From NCBI GenBank assembly GCA_023228025.1, contig JALOCD010000097.1, positions 1-16,850 on the forward strand: a DNA stretch of 16,850 bases, given 5' to 3'. The position numbers and the translations under genes were made by a program. Origin of the DNA: Prolixibacteraceae bacterium. Its GTDB lineage: Bacteria; Bacteroidota; Bacteroidia; Bacteroidales; Prolixibacteraceae. Shown piece by piece: positions 13,379 to 16,850 of this stretch. The first letter of the stretch is position 1. Each line of letters opens with the position of its first letter. A model generated the notes under the pieces. It was given only the letters and a program-made list of their open reading frames with translations, ran no database searches and was not told the origin of the DNA.

Positions 13379-14401
13379 TTATTCATCCCCGAAATAGACA
13401 CCCATCTTTCTTGCCTTTTCAATCATTTGATCATTGGGGTCGACCAGGCTCAATTTTCCTCCCACTTTATCGAGCGGAACTGATCCGATCTTTCCATTTC
13501 GGACGCAAACCATCTGGCCATACTCCCCTTTTGCGATCAACTCTGCTGCATAGGCCCCGTAACGGGTAGCCAAGATGCGATCCATCGCTGAAGGACTTCC
13601 CCCCCGCTGTATGTATCCCAATCTGGTATCGCGTGTTTCAATGCCTGTCAATGTTTGAATCCTTTCAGCAATATAGGCAGATGCCGATATGTGCGATGGA
13701 TGATCGATACCTTCCGCAATGACAACAATGGAGTATGGTTTTTTCTTGGAAAACCTATTTTCAATTGCCTTACAGACGCTATCAATGTTAAATTTGATCT
13801 CAGGAATAAGGATGATGTCCCCGCCCCCTGCCAGTCCTGCATAGAGTGCAATCCAGCCGGCATCGTGTCCCATCACCTCAATGACCATTGCACGCTGGTG
13901 CGAGTTGGCAGTGGTATGCAGCCTGTCAATGGCCTCGGTAGCAATTGTTACAGCCGAGTCAAAGCCAAACGTTATCTCAGTTCCATACACATCGTTGTCG
14001 ATGGTTTTAGGGATCCCAACCACGTTGATTCCTATTTTTTGCAGTTGCGCTGCAGTCTTCATGGTACCGTTACCTCCGATGCACACTACACAATCGAGTT
14101 CAAGATCTTTGTAATTTTTTTTGATCAGGGCAGGTTTTTCATTGGTCTCCTCACCCTTCTCCATTTTAAATGGTTTTTCACGTGATGTGCCCAGGATAGT
14201 CCCTCCAACAGTCAGAATTCCAGATAGTTTTGATTCGTCCAATACGATATATTCCTTCCAGATCAATCCGCTGAAACCCGCCGTAAATCCAATAACTTCC
14301 ATCCCGTGGTTGAGAATGGCTGTTTTGCCAACCCCGCGAATGGCCGCATTCAAGCCGGGACAATCGCCTCCCGCCGTTAAAATGCCGATTCTTTTTGTCA
14401 T
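13379..14401 (-). CDS. pfkA: 6-phosphofructokinase, group III-like active site
   Basis: A 340-residue glycolytic phosphofructokinase, phosphorylating fructose 6-phosphate. Motifs are GGDCPGLNAAIRG at 11-23, GTSREKP at 71-77, IGGNGTMKTA at 108-117, PKTIDNDVYGTE at 131-142 (catalytic Asp135), SHQRAMVIEVMGHDAGW at 167-183, and the late GYIQRGGSPSAMDR. In E. coli numbering position 104 is Gly (ATP type) and 124 is Lys (seen in PPi enzymes and in actinobacterial ATP enzymes). The donor is therefore not certain, with ATP more likely. Position 103 is Asn instead of Asp, and 171 is His instead of Arg. The start is placed at the ATG at 14399-14401 because the family begins with MTKRIGILTAGGD and the promoter box covers the longer alternative start at 14449. 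No visible terminator precedes the DUF1573 promoter. Confidence 0.94.
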   Translation of the reverse strand: MTKRIGILTAGGDCPGLNAAIRGVGKTAILNHGMEVIGFTAGFSGLIWKEYIVLDESKLSGILTVGGTILGTSREKPFKMEKGEETNEKPALIKKNYKDLELDCVVCIGGNGTMKTAAQLQKIGINVVGIPKTIDNDVYGTEITFGFDSAVTIATEAIDRLHTTANSHQRAMVIEVMGHDAGWIALYAGLAGGGDIILIPEIKFNIDSVCKAIENRFSKKKPYSIVVIAEGIDHPSHISASAYIAERIQTLTGIETRDTRLGYIQRGGSPSAMDRILATRYGAYAAELIAKGEYGQMVCVRNGKIGSVPLDKVGGKLSLVDPNDQMIEKARKMGVYFGDE

Positions 14402-14446
14402 AGAAATTAAATTTTCCGGTATTTTCCAATACGTTCGATGAGTGTT

Positions 14447-14454
14447 CAAAGTTA
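14447..14454 (-). promoter_or_regulatory. Promoter -7 box of pfkA
   Basis: TAACTTTG on the minus strand matches TAnnTTTG exactly, with a predicted start near 14440 and a leader of about 40 bases. The box overlaps the ATG at 14449, which rules that codon out as the usual start. Confidence 0.6.
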
Positions 14455-14507
14455 CAACGATTAGTTTGTCCAGGCGATTATTCCCGATAATTTTATTGGA
14501 TTTTCAT

Positions 14508-14515
14508 TAAATTTG
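14508..14515 (+). promoter_or_regulatory. Promoter -7 box of the DUF1080 lipoprotein gene
   Basis: TAAATTTG on the plus strand matches TAnnTTTG. The nearest upstream TTG is only nine bases away, so the -33 element is not evident. The leader would be about 130 bases. It is divergent from the pfkA promoter. Confidence 0.5.
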
Positions 14516-14559
14516 TACTTTAGCGGAAGGAAATAGCCATTCTGGATTTTACAGATTAA

Positions 14560-14577
14560 CCCGAAAAGGATTTCGGG
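14560..14577 (+). other. Leader hairpin before the DUF1080 gene
   Basis: CCCGAAA and TTTCGGG form a perfect 7-base stem around an AGGA loop. It lies 77 bases upstream of the start codon and inside the predicted leader. There is no T-run, so it is not a terminator. Confidence 0.45.
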
Positions 14578-14653
14578 ATGGGAGATGGGTGTTCCGTCAG
14601 ATAATTGTTGTGAAATGATAGAAATTAAGTATAACCTTCAAAATTAAAATGAG

Positions 14654-15445
14654 ATGAAAAATCTGTTGATTTTTTGTGCCGCTGCTTGGATCGTTGTCAG
14701 CTGCAACACACAACCAAAAAAAAGTGCAGATTCTGCCAAGGGCGACGAGAAAAATAAAAGGGCATCCATTCAGCAAATGAACACCCTTTCAGCTGCTGAG
14801 GCGGCCCAGGGATGGTTATTGCTGTTTGATGGTAAGACAGGAACTGGCTGGAGAGGTGTCAACAAGAGTGATTTTCCCGCAGGTTGGACCGTTGAAGACG
14901 GAACCCTTAAGTGTGTTGGCTCAGGCATGGGGGAAGCAGGCGCTGCCAATGGGGGGGATATTCTGTATGCCGGCAGGAAATTTTCGAATTTTGATTTAAA
15001 AATTGAGTGGAAGATCTCGAAAGGAGGAAATTCAGGCATATTCTATCTGGGACAGGAGAATGGAAAAGAGATTTGGAGAACTGCACCTGAATTTCAGGTT
15101 TTGGATAATGACAACCACCCGGACGCCATTCTGGGCAAAGATGGTAACCGGATGGCAGGATCACTTTACGACCTGATTCCGGCCAAACCCCAAAATACAA
15201 TGCCTTTTGGAGAATGGAACAGTGCTGAGATTGTCTGTTATCAGGGTACTGTTGTTCACAAACAAAATGGGGCAACGATCGTGGAATATCATCTCTGGAC
15301 GCCGGAATGGAACGATATGGTGAAGAATTCCAAATTTCCATCATACAATCCGGATTGGGCCAAGGTTGCCAAGGAAGGGGTCATCGCCCTGCAGGATCAT
15401 GGCAACGATGTTTGGTACCGCAATATCAAGATTCGTCCGCTGTAA
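14654..15445 (+). CDS. DUF1080 (3-keto-disaccharide hydrolase-like) lipoprotein
   Basis: A 263-residue lipoprotein. The signal peptide ends in VVSC with Cys17. A charged linker (about 20-45) leads to one DUF1080 domain, a concanavalin-like beta-sandwich: GWLLLFDGKTGTGWRG near 53-68, WTVEDGTLKC, the DLKIEWKISKGGNSGIFYLGQ strand pair, PEFQVLDND, WNSAEIVCYQGTVVHKQNG, and the closing GVIALQDHGNDVWYRNIKIRPL. Members are linked to carbohydrate turnover, including 3-keto-glycoside hydrolysis. The specific sugar is unknown, and no oxidoreductase or transporter partner is adjacent. The ATG at 14654 is overlapped by a start-stop sequence ATG AGA TGA beginning at 14649. Its 3' end faces the GldB-like gene across repeat DNA. 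Confidence 0.9.
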   Translation: MKNLLIFCAAAWIVVSCNTQPKKSADSAKGDEKNKRASIQQMNTLSAAEAAQGWLLLFDGKTGTGWRGVNKSDFPAGWTVEDGTLKCVGSGMGEAGAANGGDILYAGRKFSNFDLKIEWKISKGGNSGIFYLGQENGKEIWRTAPEFQVLDNDNHPDAILGKDGNRMAGSLYDLIPAKPQNTMPFGEWNSAEIVCYQGTVVHKQNGATIVEYHLWTPEWNDMVKNSKFPSYNPDWAKVAKEGVIALQDHGNDVWYRNIKIRPL

Positions 15446-15451
15446 TTCTTC

Positions 15452-15652
15452 TTACACAGAGTTTCACAGAGGAGCACAGAGAACCACAGAGCTTAGACAA
15501 TTTATCTCTGTGGTTCTCTGTAATAATATCATATTTTATCGTATTGTGTTTAGCCACTTAAGAAAATGGTTAAGAGTTTCTGTGTAAAATGGACTGCTTA
15601 ATATTCTCTATTCTCCGTGTAACTCTGTGCTTCTCTGTGAAACTCTGTGTAA
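15452..15652. repeat. Nested CACAGAG inverted repeat between convergent genes
   Basis: Outer arms 15452-15481 and 15623-15652 are 30 bases each, complementary with one mismatch, and made of CACAGAG units. Inside lies the perfect 16-base hairpin at 15476-15521, which shares the end of the left arm, so the two foldings compete. The remaining centre (15522-15622) holds AT-rich DNA with one more TTTCTGTGTAA unit. The repeat family resembles the CACAAAGG units at 89-120. Confidence 0.85.
15476..15521. terminator. Strong hairpin, possible bidirectional terminator
   Basis: ACAGAGAACCACAGAG (15476-15491) pairs perfectly with CTCTGTGGTTCTCTGT (15506-15521) around a 14-base loop, 30 bases after the DUF1080 stop codon. 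AT-rich sequence follows but there is no clean T-run. It separates two convergent genes and may stop or stabilise either transcript. Confidence 0.5.
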
Positions 15653-15670
15653 TATTTTTCAAGGCAGGAT

Positions 15671-16684
15671 TTAGTCCGGGGAGTATCCTGACTCATTCAG
15701 AATCTTGTGGTAATCATTCTCGTTCATCAACCCTTGAAGCGTTGTTTTAGGGTTATTTTTTATGTAGCTTTTCACAATTTGCCATCCCAACCATACTCCA
15801 GTCCTTCCCGGTGATTTTTGACCAAAGGGCGTGGTAAAGGGGGCCGGATTGATGAACCTTACCAACTCCATCCTGTCGCCGGAGAAAAGCATTTTTCTTT
15901 CGACCAGGTAACTCCACATCTCCTTTTCATGCTCTTTGCACCAAACCAATTGTGTATGACTGTACCCAATCTTCAGGGTGTCTGGTCCATCAGGAATCAG
16001 GGCATCCAAAAAATAGAGCAGTTTTCCCTGATGAATCATCCCTGAAATCAAATTCTCTGTTTTCCCTTTGTACTCAAATTGTTGGGATACAAATCCATAA
16101 AGAGCATCGTAAACCAACTTGTGGGGTTCCATGTTGTGCCTTTTGTAGGTTGGGATACCAAGTCGGGAGTAAAAGCGGCAATTGTAACCAAGGTAATTGT
16201 CGAGACTGATACCCAGTGCATTTGGAAATGTGACGATCGATTGATTAAACCCTGACAGATAGGTATATACCCTTGGCATTTGCATTCCGGGGAAATAGTG
16301 CACATAATGTTTAAATGCCAGTTCTATTTGTCTGGCATAGGGTTGGAAATCCTTAAATACAGAATCTGTTTTTGCCCTTGTTGCCGTTATGGTCGAGTCG
16401 GTAATAAAAGTTAGAAGGTAGCCAGAATAGAGGGAATCATGCGAATCCCCAATGGCCAGAACCTCCTTGTTGTAGAGGCTGAAAAAGGGACCATACTTCT
16501 CTTGTAGAAGCGGGATCGAGCGGTTTGCATTATTTGGTGTCACGGTAAACAGGTCTTGGTCCAACCGACCGATTTCAACCTTCAGATTGATATCGGAAAC
16601 ATCGATTTTCAGCGGATTTCGATGACAGGCCGTTATCGTGAGTAGCGTTATCAGCAAATAGGCCAAATTGCATTTTAAGTTCAT
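15671..16684 (-). CDS. gldB: GldB-like lipoprotein
   Basis: A 337-residue lipoprotein with a signal peptide ending in ITAC (Cys20). The mature part matches the GldB pattern as I know it: KVEIGRLDQDLF near the start, a helical region with KYGPFFSLYNKEVLAIGD, PRVYTYLSGFNQSIVTFPNALGISLDNYLG in the middle, then YDALYGFVSQQF, ENLISGMIHQGKLLYFLDALIPD and a WLGWQIVKSYIKNNP C-terminus. GldB is required for gliding and type IX secretion-linked motility in Flavobacterium, but homologues are widespread in non-gliding Bacteroidota, where the role is unclear. The fold is related to DUF2268 zinc peptidases, but I see no HExxH. No gldC or other gld gene is adjacent. The start is the ATG at 16682-16684. Confidence 0.8.
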   Translation of the reverse strand: MNLKCNLAYLLITLLTITACHRNPLKIDVSDINLKVEIGRLDQDLFTVTPNNANRSIPLLQEKYGPFFSLYNKEVLAIGDSHDSLYSGYLLTFITDSTITATRAKTDSVFKDFQPYARQIELAFKHYVHYFPGMQMPRVYTYLSGFNQSIVTFPNALGISLDNYLGYNCRFYSRLGIPTYKRHNMEPHKLVYDALYGFVSQQFEYKGKTENLISGMIHQGKLLYFLDALIPDGPDTLKIGYSHTQLVWCKEHEKEMWSYLVERKMLFSGDRMELVRFINPAPFTTPFGQKSPGRTGVWLGWQIVKSYIKNNPKTTLQGLMNENDYHKILNESGYSPD

Positions 16685-16744
16685 AACAACTTACTTTTCA
16701 TTGTCGGGTAACAAACAGGAACACAAAAAAGCATCTGAAATTCA

Positions 16745-16775
16745 TTGTTTGCGGGGGTGAATTTATCTATTTTTG
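16745..16775 (+). promoter_or_regulatory. Rightward promoter for a gene beyond the window
   Basis: TTG (16745-16747), a 20-base spacer and TATTTTTG (16768-16775) fit the Bacteroidota promoter consensus on the plus strand. No start codon with an open frame follows before 16850, so the gene begins outside the window and is divergent from the GldB-like gene. The rest of 16685-16850 shows no gene. Confidence 0.6.
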
Positions 16776-16850
16776 TCGTTACGACTGTCAAAAATTACAG
16801 CTGACTTTAAAAAGTTGAATTAGTATTTTACCAAAGTAAGAAAGAATCAT

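Noticed and set aside
14402..14449. pfkA start at ATG 14449
   Set aside because: The promoter -7 box covers this codon and the family begins at the ATG at 14401.

Overview
The window looks like an ordinary chromosomal segment of a Bacteroidota bacterium, probably Bacteroidales-like, though the order is not proven. The evidence is lineage-typical gene content: a fused TGS/PRK nucleoside kinase, DUF1573 and DUF4369-TlpA proteins, a GldB-type lipoprotein, a DUF1080 lipoprotein, and an ECF sigma factor coupled to a beta-barrel protein. Shine-Dalgarno sequences are mostly absent, and several genes carry the Bacteroidota promoter box TAnnTTTG. Most genes are on the minus strand. I see no phage, insertion sequence, CRISPR array, tRNA or rRNA.

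Left part (1-3450): a YceI-family exported protein (+) converges on, and overlaps by 7 bases, a large nucleoside kinase (-). A 455-base gap follows with a REP-doublet-like inverted repeat and a strand-specific terminator. The terminator ends a two-gene minus-strand operon: a tiny CPNC thioredoxin-like protein and an 80-residue two-helix membrane protein.

Middle part (3450-9780): repeat-rich DNA ends at the uvrA stop codon. A lytic transglycosylase lipoprotein and uvrA form one minus-strand unit. A gap holding 31-base REP-like repeats separates them from an ECF sigma factor and a translationally coupled protein. That protein has a short cytoplasmic N-terminus, one inner-membrane helix, a long linker and an outer-membrane beta-barrel. 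This pair is the most interesting system here: it looks like a one-protein link from the outer membrane to a sigma factor.

Right part (9776-16850): a run of minus-strand genes encodes a DUF4369/TlpA lipoprotein thioredoxin, the MeaB GTPase, a double-DUF1573 exported protein and phosphofructokinase. The phosphofructokinase is divergent from a DUF1080 lipoprotein (+), which converges with a GldB-like lipoprotein (-) across a nested inverted repeat. A promoter at the right edge points to a gene outside the window.

Several start codons differ from the longest reading frame: YceI (231), uvrA (6411) and pfkA (14401). The sigma factor has no ATG start available. Functions are assigned by reading motifs only; no database search was possible.
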